Shown here piece by piece: positions 39,487 through 47,929 of a stretch of DNA of 64,000 nt. Origin of the DNA: Parasphingorhabdus sp. SCSIO 66989 (GTDB lineage Bacteria > Pseudomonadota > Alphaproteobacteria > Sphingomonadales > Sphingomonadaceae); the NCBI RefSeq assembly GCF_032852305.1, contig NZ_CP136594.1, positions 2,331,501 to 2,395,500 on the forward strand, written 5' to 3'. Both the position numbers and the translations under genes were made by a program. Every line of letters starts with the position of its first letter. Within the stretch, counting starts at the first letter, position 1. The notes under the pieces are model-generated. The model was not told the origin of the DNA. It did not search any database and saw only the letters and a list, made by a program, of their open reading frames with translations.

Positions 39487-40586
39487 TATTGCGCACCCAG
39501 CTTGCCAAGCGGATCAACCGGTTTACGGTCGCGACGTAGCTCAAAGTGCAATTGAGGCCGTGTTGCCAAGCCTGTCTGTCCAGCGCGGCCCAACACCTGC
39601 CCAAGCTGTACAGTATCGCCACGCTGCACAGAAATCTGGCTGGCATTGCCATAGGCGGTGACCCAGCCGGAACCATGGTCGACCAGGATCAGATTGCCCA
39701 ATGTCGGCACATCATCGCCGGTATAGGCAACGACGCCAGTGGCTGCCGCCCTGAACGGCGCACCCTGTGTCATGGCAATGGCAATGCCATCATTGACTTT
39801 GCCGCCACCCTGATCGCCAAAGCGCGAGATGACCTTGCCATTGGCCGGCCAGCGAAATTGCCCATTAAAGTTCTTGGGCGCGATGACCGGTTTTGGTGCC
39901 GAAGGTGCAGCCGTTGCAATCGTGGTGTTTTGGCCCGTCGCAGGCTGACCACCGGTCACGATATCATCGATATCGAGCGAGAAAGCCGCCGCGCGCTGCT
40001 CTAGTGCATCACTTTGTTGGGGCTGATCGACAGGAGCGGTCACCACCGCGCCACCGGGTAACTGCAGCCGCTGTCCGATGCGCAGGATAAACGGTTCCTC
40101 CAGATTGTTGCGCGCAACAATCTCCGACCAACGCACACCATAGGCGCGGGCAATGGCAATGCCCGTCTCGCCGCTGCTGACGACATGGAACAGGCCCGAT
40201 GGCACCGTCAGCCGTTGGCCGGGATAGATGGTGAAAGGCGCTTCCAACCCATTGGCCATCGCCAAAGCCTCGGACCCTGCCCCAGTCTTATTGCCAATGG
40301 CGCGCAGCGTATCGCCCGATTGCACCACATAGCTGCCCCCGGTCACCGAGACAGCATTGCGCGAGACCGGACGTGCTTCCCAAACCGGTGGCGGTGGACT
40401 GGCACCGCGTATCGCCTCCATATCTGTTTCGAGCTGAGGCGTATTGGCGCTGCTGCCGGATACCCCATAATTGTCGCCGGCAGCATTAGGGATGCAGGCA
40501 GTGGGCAAGGCGGCAATAGCAATCAGCGAAAACAGCCTGCGCGCCGAAAAGCCTCGCGATGGATGCAATGAAACCGCCAAAATCAT
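39486..40586 (-). CDS. NlpD-like lipoprotein: LysM domains and inactive LytM/M23 domain
   Basis: A 366-residue envelope protein. A lipobox LPTAC near residue 31 suggests lipidation. Two LysM repeats (YVVQSGDTLRAIG near 86 and FHVVSSGETGIAIA near 133) bind peptidoglycan. The M23 domain (about 250-360) has NDGIAI where HxGxD is expected and QLHFEL in place of HxHFE, so zinc ligands are missing. That fits NlpD/EnvC-type activators of cell-wall amidases. The order serS-surE-nlpD is well known. Its stop overlaps the K+ channel start region by one base. Confidence 0.88.
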   Translation of the reverse strand: MILAVSLHPSRGFSARRLFSLIAIAALPTACIPNAAGDNYGVSGSSANTPQLETDMEAIRGASPPPPVWEARPVSRNAVSVTGGSYVVQSGDTLRAIGNKTGAGSEALAMANGLEAPFTIYPGQRLTVPSGLFHVVSSGETGIAIARAYGVRWSEIVARNNLEEPFILRIGQRLQLPGGAVVTAPVDQPQQSDALEQRAAAFSLDIDDIVTGGQPATGQNTTIATAAPSAPKPVIAPKNFNGQFRWPANGKVISRFGDQGGGKVNDGIAIAMTQGAPFRAAATGVVAYTGDDVPTLGNLILVDHGSGWVTAYGNASQISVQRGDTVQLGQVLGRAGQTGLATRPQLHFELRRDRKPVDPLGKLGAQ

Positions 40587-40678
40587 CGCGCCTGTCTAGC
40601 AGGATAGACGCAATGTTCCACTGTTTTTACATGCGCCATTAACCATGTTTACAAAGCGGCTTTTGGCAGTGTCGTCCT

Positions 40679-41479
40679 TCAGGGTTTCAGAGCACTTTCC
40701 GCGCTGAGACATTGGTCCAGCATTTCCAGCGATTCATAATGCGTCATGTCGAGATGCAGCGGGGAAACGCTGATATAGTTCTCGCCCACCGCTTCCAGAT
40801 CGCTGCTATGTTCTGGCGTGGTTTCGGTCGGTGCGAGCCCGAACCAGTGATAATCAAAACCGCGCGGATCCTTGTTGGTGATAATCCGAACCCGGCCATA
40901 ATCATGCCGCCCGAGCCCGACCGAACGCACGCCAGCGACCTGATCGGCAGCACAGGCGGGGAAGTTGACGTTGAGCAATGTCCGCGGCGGCATGGCGCGT
41001 TTTTCCAGCAGCAGCGCAATGAGCGGTTTCAACACCTTGACACCCCAATGCTCGGCGCTGGCAAAGGAGACGCTGTTGCCAGCCCCTTCGCGCGAATAGC
41101 ATTGGCTGAGCGCGATTGACGGAACACCCGCCAGCGTGCCTTCCACCGCCGCTGAAACGGTGCCCGAATAGGACACATCCTCGGCCAGATTGCCGCCGCG
41201 ATTAACGCCGGACAGGATCAGATCGGGCGGACTGTCCTTCATCAACTTGGCCACCGCCATCAGCACGCTGTCGGTCGGGGTGCCATCGACCGAATAATGC
41301 CGGTCGCCGTGACGCCGCACCCGCAACGGCCGCGACAGGGTGAGGGAATGCCCGGCGCCCGAATTTTCCTCTGACGGGGCGACAATCCAGATATCGTCCG
41401 AAAGCTGCTCGGCTATCGCCTGCAAAACGGTGAGGCCCGGCGCATAAACGCCATCATCATTGGTCAGCAAAATGCGCAT
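40679..41479 (-). CDS. surE: 5'/3'-nucleotidase SurE
   Basis: Metal-dependent nucleotidase acting on nucleoside monophosphates. It has 266 residues. The active site MRILLTNDDGVYAPGL near the N-terminus carries the paired aspartates; WIVAPSEENSGAGHSL and SGVNRGGNLAEDVSYSGTV complete the pocket. It lies 13 bp after serS and before the NlpD-like gene, the usual stationary-phase cluster order. Confidence 0.97.
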   Translation of the reverse strand: MRILLTNDDGVYAPGLTVLQAIAEQLSDDIWIVAPSEENSGAGHSLTLSRPLRVRRHGDRHYSVDGTPTDSVLMAVAKLMKDSPPDLILSGVNRGGNLAEDVSYSGTVSAAVEGTLAGVPSIALSQCYSREGAGNSVSFASAEHWGVKVLKPLIALLLEKRAMPPRTLLNVNFPACAADQVAGVRSVGLGRHDYGRVRIITNKDPRGFDYHWFGLAPTETTPEHSSDLEAVGENYISVSPLHLDMTHYESLEMLDQCLSAESALKP

Positions 41480-41492
41480 GGGCAGTATGTCC

Positions 41493-42773
41493 TTATTGTG
41501 GTTCCAGCCTGGTCACACCGCCCATGTAAGGGTGGAGTATGTCGGGGATGAGAACACTGCCATCCGCCTGCTGATAGTTTTCGATAATCGCCACCAATGT
41601 CCGGCCAACGGCCAGGCCGGAGCCATTGAGCGTATGGACAAAGCGCGTACCCTTCTTCTCGCCTTCAGGGCGATAGCGCGCATTCATTCGCCGCGCCTGA
41701 AAATCACCAGTGTTCGAGCAGGAGCTGATCTCACGATAAGCCCCCTGCCCCGGCAGCCAGACCTCGAGATCATAGGTCTTGCGCGCTCCAAAGCCCATAT
41801 CACCGGTGCACAGCAGCATCTTGCGATAGGGCAGATTGAGCGCCTGCAAGATACTCTCCGCCGCCTCGGTCATACGCTCATGCTCGGCGGCGCTGTCCTC
41901 GGGCTTGACGATGCTGACCAGCTCGCATTTCTCAAACTGGTGTTGGCGAATAAAGCCCCGTGTGTCACGTCCAGCTGAGCCTGCTTCAGAGCGAAAACAC
42001 TGTGTCAGCGCCGTAAGTCTTATGGGTAAAGCGTCCTCGTCAATGATTTCGCCCATAACTGAAGCCGTCAGGCTTACCTCGGATGTCGGGATCAGCCAGC
42101 GATCATCGGTTGTGCGAAAACTGTCCTCGGCAAATTTGGGGAGCTTGTCGGTGCCGTACATCGCCTCATCGCGCACCAGCACCGGCGGGTTGCACTCGCT
42201 ATAGCCATAATCCTGCGTCTGACGATCAATCATAAATTGACCCAGCGCACGGTGCAGCCGCGCCATGCCGCCGCGCAGGAAGGTGAAACGCGCACCGGAG
42301 AGTTTCGCGCCGGTTTCAAAATCCATGCCTAGAGCCGGCGCAAAATCGGCATGTTCTTGCGGCTCAAAAGCGAATGTCGGCTGCTCGCCCCAGTGGGCAA
42401 GCTCGACATTGTCTTTCTCATCCGCGCCCTCGGGGACATCATCAAATGGCAGGTTGGGAATGACGGCGAGCGTATCTTTCAGGCGTTCGGCAGTTTCGCG
42501 CTGCTTGTCCTCGACTTTCGGCATATCCTGTTTGATCTGCCCGACCTCGGCCTTGAGCGCTTCGGCAGCGTCCTTGTCGCCCTTGCCCATCGCCGCGCCA
42601 ATAGCTTTGCTTGCCTCATTACGACGCGATTGCATCGCCTGCAGCTCGGTGGTTAGCGCGCGCTGTTCTTCATCCAGCGCCAAAATCGCCGCAGATTGCG
42701 GTTCCAGCCCGCGCCGTGCCAACGCGCTATCAAAGGTCTCAGGATTATCTCTTATCGTACGAATATCATGCAT
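41493..42773 (-). CDS. serS: Seryl-tRNA synthetase
   Basis: Class II synthetase that charges tRNA-Ser and tRNA-Sec. It has 426 residues, full length. The N-terminal coiled-coil arm (about 30-100) includes [20 protein letters not shown]. Motif 2 is [20 protein letters not shown] and motif 3 [19 protein letters not shown]. Start ATG is at 42773. It is the first gene of the serS-surE-nlpD group. Confidence 0.98.
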   Translation of the reverse strand: MHDIRTIRDNPETFDSALARRGLEPQSAAILALDEEQRALTTELQAMQSRRNEASKAIGAAMGKGDKDAAEALKAEVGQIKQDMPKVEDKQRETAERLKDTLAVIPNLPFDDVPEGADEKDNVELAHWGEQPTFAFEPQEHADFAPALGMDFETGAKLSGARFTFLRGGMARLHRALGQFMIDRQTQDYGYSECNPPVLVRDEAMYGTDKLPKFAEDSFRTTDDRWLIPTSEVSLTASVMGEIIDEDALPIRLTALTQCFRSEAGSAGRDTRGFIRQHQFEKCELVSIVKPEDSAAEHERMTEAAESILQALNLPYRKMLLCTGDMGFGARKTYDLEVWLPGQGAYREISSCSNTGDFQARRMNARYRPEGEKKGTRFVHTLNGSGLAVGRTLVAIIENYQQADGSVLIPDILHPYMGGVTRLEPQ

Positions 42774-42841
42774 GCAGCGCGCTATGCATCGCCGCTATGA
42801 CGAGCGCAAGACTCTGATCTCGCGCCGCGCGCATCACAGGC

Positions 42842-42874
42842 AAAAAAAGGGGCGGCTCTTTTCAGAGGCCGCCC
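42842..42874 (-). terminator. Rho-independent terminator after the Ser-rich gene
   Basis: On the minus strand, GGGCGGCCTCTG pairs with the later AGAGCCGCCC around a short A-rich loop, followed by CTTTTTTT. This is a strong terminator 30 bp after the stop of the gene at 42904. Confidence 0.88.
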
Positions 42875-42903
42875 TTAAGTCGAGGTTTCGCTTTACTGTG
42901 TGA

Positions 42904-44487
42904 TCAAAGGCTATGCGAAACCTCAATGCTGTCTGCGCCCTTGGCTGCAAGGTAACGACGCCGGGCGACAAGCGCCGCGGCTGCTCCACCAAATAATAGC
43001 ATCATTGGCGGTGCAGGAACAGGTGTGCCGCCGTTAGAGCCCCCATTGCTTCCCCCTGTGGAAGAACTGCTCGAGCTCGATGAAGACGATGACGAGCTTG
43101 AGCTGGAACTGCTCGATGACGATCCGCTGGAACCCGTGCTGCCGCCGCTGGAAGAGCTGCTTGAGCTAGACGAAGATGACGACGAACTGCTTGATGACGA
43201 TGTGCCACCAAAGCTGGATGAACCGCCGGTAGAGGTTGCGCCAGAAGAAGTGCTCGAAGAACTGGAAGAGCTCGATGAGCTAGACGAACTAGAGGATGAA
43301 GAACCTCCACCAGTCGAAGTATCGCCGCCGGTTGAGGTGTCACCACCTGTAGAGCCACCGCTGCTCGATGAGGAGCTGGATGAACTCGACGATGACGAGC
43401 TGGATGACGAAGACGAACCCCCAGAACCACCGCTAGAGCCCGAGGAGCCGCTAGACCCAGATGAACCGCTCGAACCAGAAGACCCGCCGGAACCGCCTGA
43501 ACCTCCATTCGAGCCGCCGCCACTCGAAGACGAGCTGGACGAAGATGACGAGCTTGAAGAACTTGACGAAGAAGAGCTCGACGAAGAACTGGAGCTGACA
43601 CCGCCGGTCGAGGTCGAAACACCGCCAGTCGAAGTCGATGTCGAGACACCGCCGGTTGAAGTCGATACGCCACCGGTAGAGGTGGATGTCGAGACACCGC
43701 CAGTCGAGGTTGAAACGCCGCCAGTGGACGTTGAAACGCCTCCGGTTGAGGTGCTTACACCGCCTGTTGAGGTAGAGACCCCACCCGTGGACGTCGAGAC
43801 GCCGCCGGTACTGGTGCTGACATTGCCAGAGCTGGTGCTGTTATCGATATCAATATCGATATTGATGCCGCCATTGCTGGTGCCATCACCGCCGGTGCTG
43901 GTACTTGTGCTGGTGCTGCCGCTCGACGTGTCGCCTCCCGATGTGCCTCCGGTTGTACCGCCGGAGGTAGAAGTGCTGGTCGTCGTGGAGACGTTCACCC
44001 CGCCGCCGCCTCCGCCGCCTCCACCGCCGAAAAAGCCGCCAAAGAAACCACCGCCAAAGCCGCCTATTGGGCCAAAGCCACCAAGACCGCCACCAACGAC
44101 GACAGGGATACCACCTCCACCGCTAGGTGGCGGTACCTGTGGTGGAAGAACCGGTGGTGGCAAAATCGGTGGCGGCAAAGGAATTGGCGCGGACTGGCTT
44201 ACGACTGTCACCACTGTAGGCTCGGCTGCTATTTCGGTCACGACCGGTCGACGAACCCGACGCTTGGTCCGAATCAGCTTGCCTTTGCGCATTCTGCGAG
44301 CGCGAGTCGCTTTGCGTGGCTTGGCGCGTTCTACAGCCTGTGCGGCGACTGTCTCGGCAACATATGTCTGGAAGCCTTTAGTCTGCGCAGTCGCAGGTGT
44401 ATCCGCAACATGCATGGCACCGCCGCCTATCAGGGCACCGCCGCACGTGCATGCGCATAATTTTGCCAAAGCCATCTTTACAGACAT
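42904..44487 (-). CDS. Ser/Gly-repeat surface protein with sorting-type C-terminus
   Basis: A 527-residue exported, low-complexity protein. Residues 1-35 form a leader with Cys; 55-80 are Arg/Lys-rich; 100-120 Pro-rich; 128-163 Gly/Phe-rich. Residues 223-304 are tandem STSTGGV repeats, then long poly-Ser tracts with Gly-Gly breaks to about 480. The end reads PVPAPPMMLLFGGAAAALVARRRY, a hydrophobic helix plus Arg cluster like PEP-CTERM/VPxP sorting tails. It may be an exopolysaccharide-associated or adhesive surface protein. Function is not known. Confidence 0.78.
   Translation of the reverse strand: MSVKMALAKLCACTCGGALIGGGAMHVADTPATAQTKGFQTYVAETVAAQAVERAKPRKATRARRMRKGKLIRTKRRVRRPVVTEIAAEPTVVTVVSQSAPIPLPPPILPPPVLPPQVPPPSGGGGIPVVVGGGLGGFGPIGGFGGGFFGGFFGGGGGGGGGGVNVSTTTSTSTSGGTTGGTSGGDTSSGSTSTSTSTGGDGTSNGGINIDIDIDNSTSSGNVSTSTGGVSTSTGGVSTSTGGVSTSTGGVSTSTGGVSTSTGGVSTSTSTGGVSTSTGGVSTSTSTGGVSTSTGGVSSSSSSSSSSSSSSSSSSSSSSSSSGGGSNGGSGGSGGSSGSSGSSGSSGSSGSSGGSGGSSSSSSSSSSSSSSSSSSSGGSTGGDTSTGGDTSTGGGSSSSSSSSSSSSSSSSSTSSGATSTGGSSSFGGTSSSSSSSSSSSSSSSSSSGGSTGSSGSSSSSSSSSSSSSSSSSSSSSTGGSNGGSNGGTPVPAPPMMLLFGGAAAALVARRRYLAAKGADSIEVSHSL
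43576..43821 (-). repeat. Tandem 21-bp coding repeats (STSTGGV)
   Basis: About 11 tandem units encode STSTGGV, with two units extended to STSTSTGGV. Neighbouring units differ at third positions, so the repeat is kept at protein level. Repeat number may vary between strains by slippage or recombination. Confidence 0.8.
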
Positions 44488-44974
44488 AGTCCAAACTCTC
44501 TCGTTCGCGACTGCGGACTATGACCCTACTCGAAAATGGACCAATTCCGCAAATCCTAGATTTTCAGCCTGCAAGATGGCCAGAAAACCGCAGCAATCAC
44601 AATCCCATTAACCGTTTTCTGGCTCACAAATTGCTAATTTTCAGTAGTTTTACCAACATATTTCCAAATATGTCCCGGAATGGAACTGCCTTTTATAGCT
44701 TTGTTAAGTCGATGCAGCCGTACCATGTCTTGGTGCATAAAATCCTGTCACACACTGTAATTTTTATAGATTACATCCAAAATGGTATCGAGGTCCATGA
44801 CACGAAGCGTGGGTGAGTTGTCTGGTGTCGCTCACCTTCCCGGGCACCAACGCCTAATCGTTTTCAAGAAATCGCAAATGCAAGCGTATTGATACTTGTC
44901 GTTGATCGATAGCGTGGCTATAGGCCGCGCCAGCAAGCTATTGCACTTGCGACGGTCAGTAACGGGAGCAGTTA
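44488..44974. other. AT-rich divergent promoter region, Ser-rich gene / dksA
   Basis: A 487-bp region with no supportable gene. It is more AT-rich than its surroundings, fitting two divergent promoters. It contains the palindrome ACATATTTCCAAATATGT at 44656-44673 and ACATCCAAAATGG at 44773-44785. The latter matches 12 of 13 bases of the palindrome at 18883-18895. Confidence 0.6.
44656..44673. promoter_or_regulatory. Palindrome upstream of the Ser-rich gene
   Basis: ACATATTTCCAAATATGT has perfect 8-bp arms around CC, 169 bp upstream of the Ser-rich gene. It could be a regulator site. Confidence 0.4.
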
Positions 44975-45436
44975 ATGGTCACCACTACCGCTATGGACGA
45001 TATTGATGTCCTGGCCAAAGCCCGCCGATCGCTGAGTCAAGACTATACGCCAGACGCTTCCGAAGACTATATGAGCGAACGCCAGCTCACCTATTTTCGT
45101 GATCTGCTAAACGCTTGGAAAAGAACGATTTTAGAGGCAGCTGAGGGGACGTTGCAACAATTGCAAAGCGGCCCGATCCGCGAGTCAGACCTTAATGATC
45201 GTGCCTCCAGCGAGACCGATTGGGGCATCGAACTGCGCACCCGTGACCGCCAGCGTAAACTCATCTCCAAGATTGATTCTGCACTGCGGCGGATTGAAGC
45301 GGGCGAATATGGCTATTGCGAGGTTACCGGTGAGCCTATTGGATTGGGCCGCCTGATCGCACGCCCGATTGCAACCATGACGGTAGATGCGCAGGAAGCG
45401 CATGAGCGGCGCGAAAAAATCTCGCGCGACAACTGA
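44975..45436 (+). CDS. dksA: DksA-family RNA polymerase regulator lacking zinc cysteines
   Basis: Secondary-channel factor that works with ppGpp to adjust transcription. It has 153 residues. The coiled-coil tip has DLNDRA (Asp72, Asp75, Ala77), the DxxDxA motif needed for function. The zinc-finger region keeps its spacing but only Cys115 remains: the other three expected positions are Thr118, Thr136 and Ala139. Single-Cys DksA proteins are known in alphaproteobacteria, so this may be functional without zinc. ATG follows GGGAG. Confidence 0.92.
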   Translation: MVTTTAMDDIDVLAKARRSLSQDYTPDASEDYMSERQLTYFRDLLNAWKRTILEAAEGTLQQLQSGPIRESDLNDRASSETDWGIELRTRDRQRKLISKIDSALRRIEAGEYGYCEVTGEPIGLGRLIARPIATMTVDAQEAHERREKISRDN

Positions 45437-45652
45437 CGCGCCAATCCAATTCAGCGAATGGCAAGTGCCGCGCTATCCCGAAACGGAATTTCCCTCACCT
45501 TCTTTTAACGCATTACGGCTATTGCCGACGCCAACCATAAAGAATTCGCGTCGGTAGAACCCTTAAAAATTTTACCATGCGCGGTAACACAATATCGACA
45601 CTTTGCTGGCACATTGACCAAAGAATCAAATCAGGCCTACGGGAATCGCGCA

Positions 45653-46066
45653 ATGGGAATTTGGGAAAAACTTCCTGAAAACAATGCTGATAGTCAGGAT
45701 TCCGAGCGTGACAACCGTCACGAGCGGCGCGATGCGCTGTTTCTTTTGGCCAGAGTTTCTTTTGAGAACAGCGAGAAGACTATTGATGTCCGCGTGCGCA
45801 ACCTGTCTGCGGGTGGGATGATGGCAGAAAGCAACGTCTATTGCGCACCAGGTGACATCGTTACCGTGACCATAATACATAGCGAGCCGATTGCCGGGCG
45901 TATCTCGTGGCAATCGGGCGGGCGATTCGGCGTTGCGTTTAACCACCCGATTGATCCGCAATCAGTGCGCGATCGCAAGACCGCAGCTATTCCCGAAAAG
46001 CCAAGCCATTTGCGGCTGATGGAGCAGAAGGCCGCGCGCAAAGCGAAACGTGTAAGGCGGATCTGA
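45653..46066 (+). CDS. PilZ-domain protein
   Basis: A 137-residue protein with a PilZ domain that may bind cyclic di-GMP. The binding motif RxxxR is RHERR at residues 22-26, and the second motif NLSAGG lies at 50-55. The C-terminus is basic (RKAKRVRRI). The ATG at 45653 follows GGGAA; an upstream TTG at 45614 is possible. It could link c-di-GMP to motility, stalk or surface properties. It faces the CoA-transferase gene tail to tail. Confidence 0.87.
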   Translation: MGIWEKLPENNADSQDSERDNRHERRDALFLLARVSFENSEKTIDVRVRNLSAGGMMAESNVYCAPGDIVTVTIIHSEPIAGRISWQSGGRFGVAFNHPIDPQSVRDRKTAAIPEKPSHLRLMEQKAARKAKRVRRI

Positions 46067-46111
46067 ACTGAGCTGTATTCTGCTGACCAGTGGAGACGCT
46101 TGGGCCAGCCC

Positions 46112-47335
46112 CTAATCCTTGTCCAAGATAGCATTATCCTGCCCCATAGCAGGCGGCACCTCCCCCGCTCGCGCTGGGCTTACAGAAAAGCCAACCGGGT
46201 GCTGCATTGAGCGATATTCGCCCAAAACATCATCCTGACGCGATTCGAAGAAATTGACCGCTTCCAGATGAGGGTCAGCCAAGACATCCTCCATGCTGTT
46301 ATAGCGCATCGCCGGAATTTGCTCTTCCGCCAAAATGATGACCCATTCATCCGTGGTTTTGGTCGAGGCGACTTCCTCAATAATCGCATAGAGCTCGCCG
46401 GTATTCTGTGTCCGCGCCTCATAGGTTGAAAAGCGTGGATCATCGAATACCCCGGGCCGACCGCCAATTTCAAAGAAGCGTTCCCATTGCGCGTCGATAT
46501 AGGGCACGATCGCGATATAGCCGTCCTTGGTCGGATAGGGCCGCCGCCGCGGATTGACAGATCGGGTATAGGCGAGCTTCCCATTGCCGCTCGCAAAGGT
46601 CGCACCGTAGAGGTTTTCCACCATGTTGAAGAAAGTGAAACTCTCAAACATCGGTACCGATACGAATTGCCCTTCGCCTGTACGTTCACGATGGAACAGA
46701 GCCGCCAAAGTAGCGTAGGTGGCAAACAGGCCGACCGTCTTGTCAGCGATCAGCGAAGGCGCATAAGCCGGGTCACCCCCGGAGCGCTCTGCCTCCAAAG
46801 CGGCGAATCCAGACGCCGCCTGCACCAGATCGTCATAGGCTTGGCGTTTAGAATATGGGCCGCCCGCACCATAGCCCGCGCAATGGGTGTAAATAATGTC
46901 CGGTTTGATCGCGCGTACACCGTCATAATCCAGTCCGAGCCGTTTCATCCCGGCGAGCCGCACATTATGAAAGAATACATCGGCGTCTTTGAGCAAATTG
47001 GTAAGCTGCGCTTTGCCTTCATCGCTGCTCGCGTCAATGGTAACCGCTTTCTTGCCACGGTTTAGCGCCATATAGATGGGGCCGCGCTTGCCATCGGGCG
47101 AATAGCCCGCATAGCGCATCATATCGCCTGGTACCTTGCCACGATCAAATTCTACCTTGATGACCTCTGCGCCGAGATCGGCCATAATCATGGTGGCAAA
47201 TGGGCCCATAACTACAGACGACATGTCAACGATACGGACACCGCTCAGCGGTCCACCAACGCCTCGTGGCTGGTCGCTTCCAGCTGCTGAACGCTGCTTC
47301 TCGGGTGCGCTGGATGAATCATGTGTGTCAGGCAT
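46112..47335 (-). CDS. CaiB/BaiF-type CoA-transferase (family III)
   Basis: Transfers CoA between a carboxylic acid donor and acceptor. It has 407 residues, with an N-terminal 28-residue Ser/Ala-rich extension before LSGVRIVDMSSVVMGPFATM. The catalytic-type aspartate lies in YSKRQAYDDLVQAASG near residues 163-178. GNGKLAYTRSVNPRRRPYPTKDG follows in the body. The CoA acceptor is unknown, possibly a carnitine, bile-acid or aromatic type. The AT-rich region upstream holds dyads. Confidence 0.87.
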   Translation of the reverse strand: MPDTHDSSSAPEKQRSAAGSDQPRGVGGPLSGVRIVDMSSVVMGPFATMIMADLGAEVIKVEFDRGKVPGDMMRYAGYSPDGKRGPIYMALNRGKKAVTIDASSDEGKAQLTNLLKDADVFFHNVRLAGMKRLGLDYDGVRAIKPDIIYTHCAGYGAGGPYSKRQAYDDLVQAASGFAALEAERSGGDPAYAPSLIADKTVGLFATYATLAALFHRERTGEGQFVSVPMFESFTFFNMVENLYGATFASGNGKLAYTRSVNPRRRPYPTKDGYIAIVPYIDAQWERFFEIGGRPGVFDDPRFSTYEARTQNTGELYAIIEEVASTKTTDEWVIILAEEQIPAMRYNSMEDVLADPHLEAVNFFESRQDDVLGEYRSMQHPVGFSVSPARAGEVPPAMGQDNAILDKD

Positions 47336-47474
47336 ATTCTCTCTGCTACTCTTATTTCTTTTCGTAAACGATGCTTACGCATCTCCATGGCAGACGCAAG
47401 AACCCTCAGTGTTTTCAACTGCCTTTGATAGATTTTACCGCTGAATCCCACATTTTGATAAGCGCGGCAGGTTA

Positions 47475-47487
47475 ATCCATAATGGAT
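47475..47487. promoter_or_regulatory. Palindrome ATCCATAATGGAT, copy at CoA-transferase
   Basis: Identical over 13 bp to the centre of the palindrome at 18880-18900, 140 bp upstream of the CoA-transferase start. It is a candidate shared operator. Confidence 0.45.
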
Positions 47488-47646
47488 ATATATGTTATGA
47501 TATATCATGGTTAACACTCTGTTTTGAATAGATTTACATCTGCAAAATCCTATGGTATGTCCATTTCGGATCAATTGGTTTTCGCTAAAAATCCAATTAT
47601 CTTAAGCTCTTAGGGTCGCAAAAACTAGAATCGGCGAAGTCGGTTC

Positions 47647-47668
47647 CTGGGCGTGTCATGACGCCCAG
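47647..47668 (+). other. Hairpin enclosing an alternative start codon
   Basis: Arms CTGGGCGT and ACGCCCAG (8 bp) form a loop GTCATG that contains the ATG at 47658. If that ATG were used it would be sequestered; the downstream ATG at 47694 with GAGG is preferred. Confidence 0.4.
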
Positions 47669-47693
47669 AGAGAATAAGCTGAGGTATAATCAG

Positions 47694-47921
47694 ATGCTCT
47701 ATCTGTTCGAGTCAAACGAAAGAAAATTGCGCGACAAGTCAGAACTGCGGTCACTTTCACACAAATATGGCGATGATGTTGTAAGCACTCTGAAGCGGAG
47801 AGCACAGGACCGAAAACTAAGCCAACGAGATCGCAAGCACTGGCAGCGCTTGTACCGCAAGGCTAAAGCAAAAAGCGCAAGCCTTAGCGCTTTTGACAGA
47901 AGCAAAGTACAGCTTCGATAA
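47694..47921 (+). CDS. Small basic hypothetical protein
   Basis: A 75-residue Arg/Lys-rich protein (MLYLFESNERKLRDKSEL) whose second half has RKLSQRDRKHWQRLYRKAKA. No domain is recognised. The ATG at 47694 has GAGG 9 bases upstream; an earlier ATG at 47658 would give 87 residues but sits in a hairpin. It converges on panB. It could be a nucleic-acid-binding protein, but nothing proves it is expressed. Confidence 0.5.
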   Translation: MLYLFESNERKLRDKSELRSLSHKYGDDVVSTLKRRAQDRKLSQRDRKHWQRLYRKAKAKSASLSAFDRSKVQLR

Positions 47922-47929
47922 CAAGCTTA

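Larger units (their letters stand above)
47336..47693. other. AT-rich region upstream of the CoA-transferase
   Basis: A 358-bp stretch, much richer in A and T than its surroundings. It carries the palindrome ATCCATAATGGAT (47475-47487) inside a wider dyad running from GTTAATCCAT to CATGGTTAAC (47471-47514). A hairpin at 47647-47668 comes just before the small gene at 47694. No other gene is supportable. Confidence 0.55.

Noticed and set aside
43576-43821. CRISPR-like regular repeats
   Set aside because: Units are adjacent, about 21 bp, lack unique spacers and encode STSTGGV in frame. This is a coding tandem repeat.
43025-44611. Long Pro/Glu/Asp-rich reading frame on the plus strand
   Set aside because: It is the complement of the Ser/Gly-repeat gene. 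The repeat codons create an artificially open frame, it lacks a signal or family match, and the minus frame has a leader, a sorting tail and a downstream terminator.
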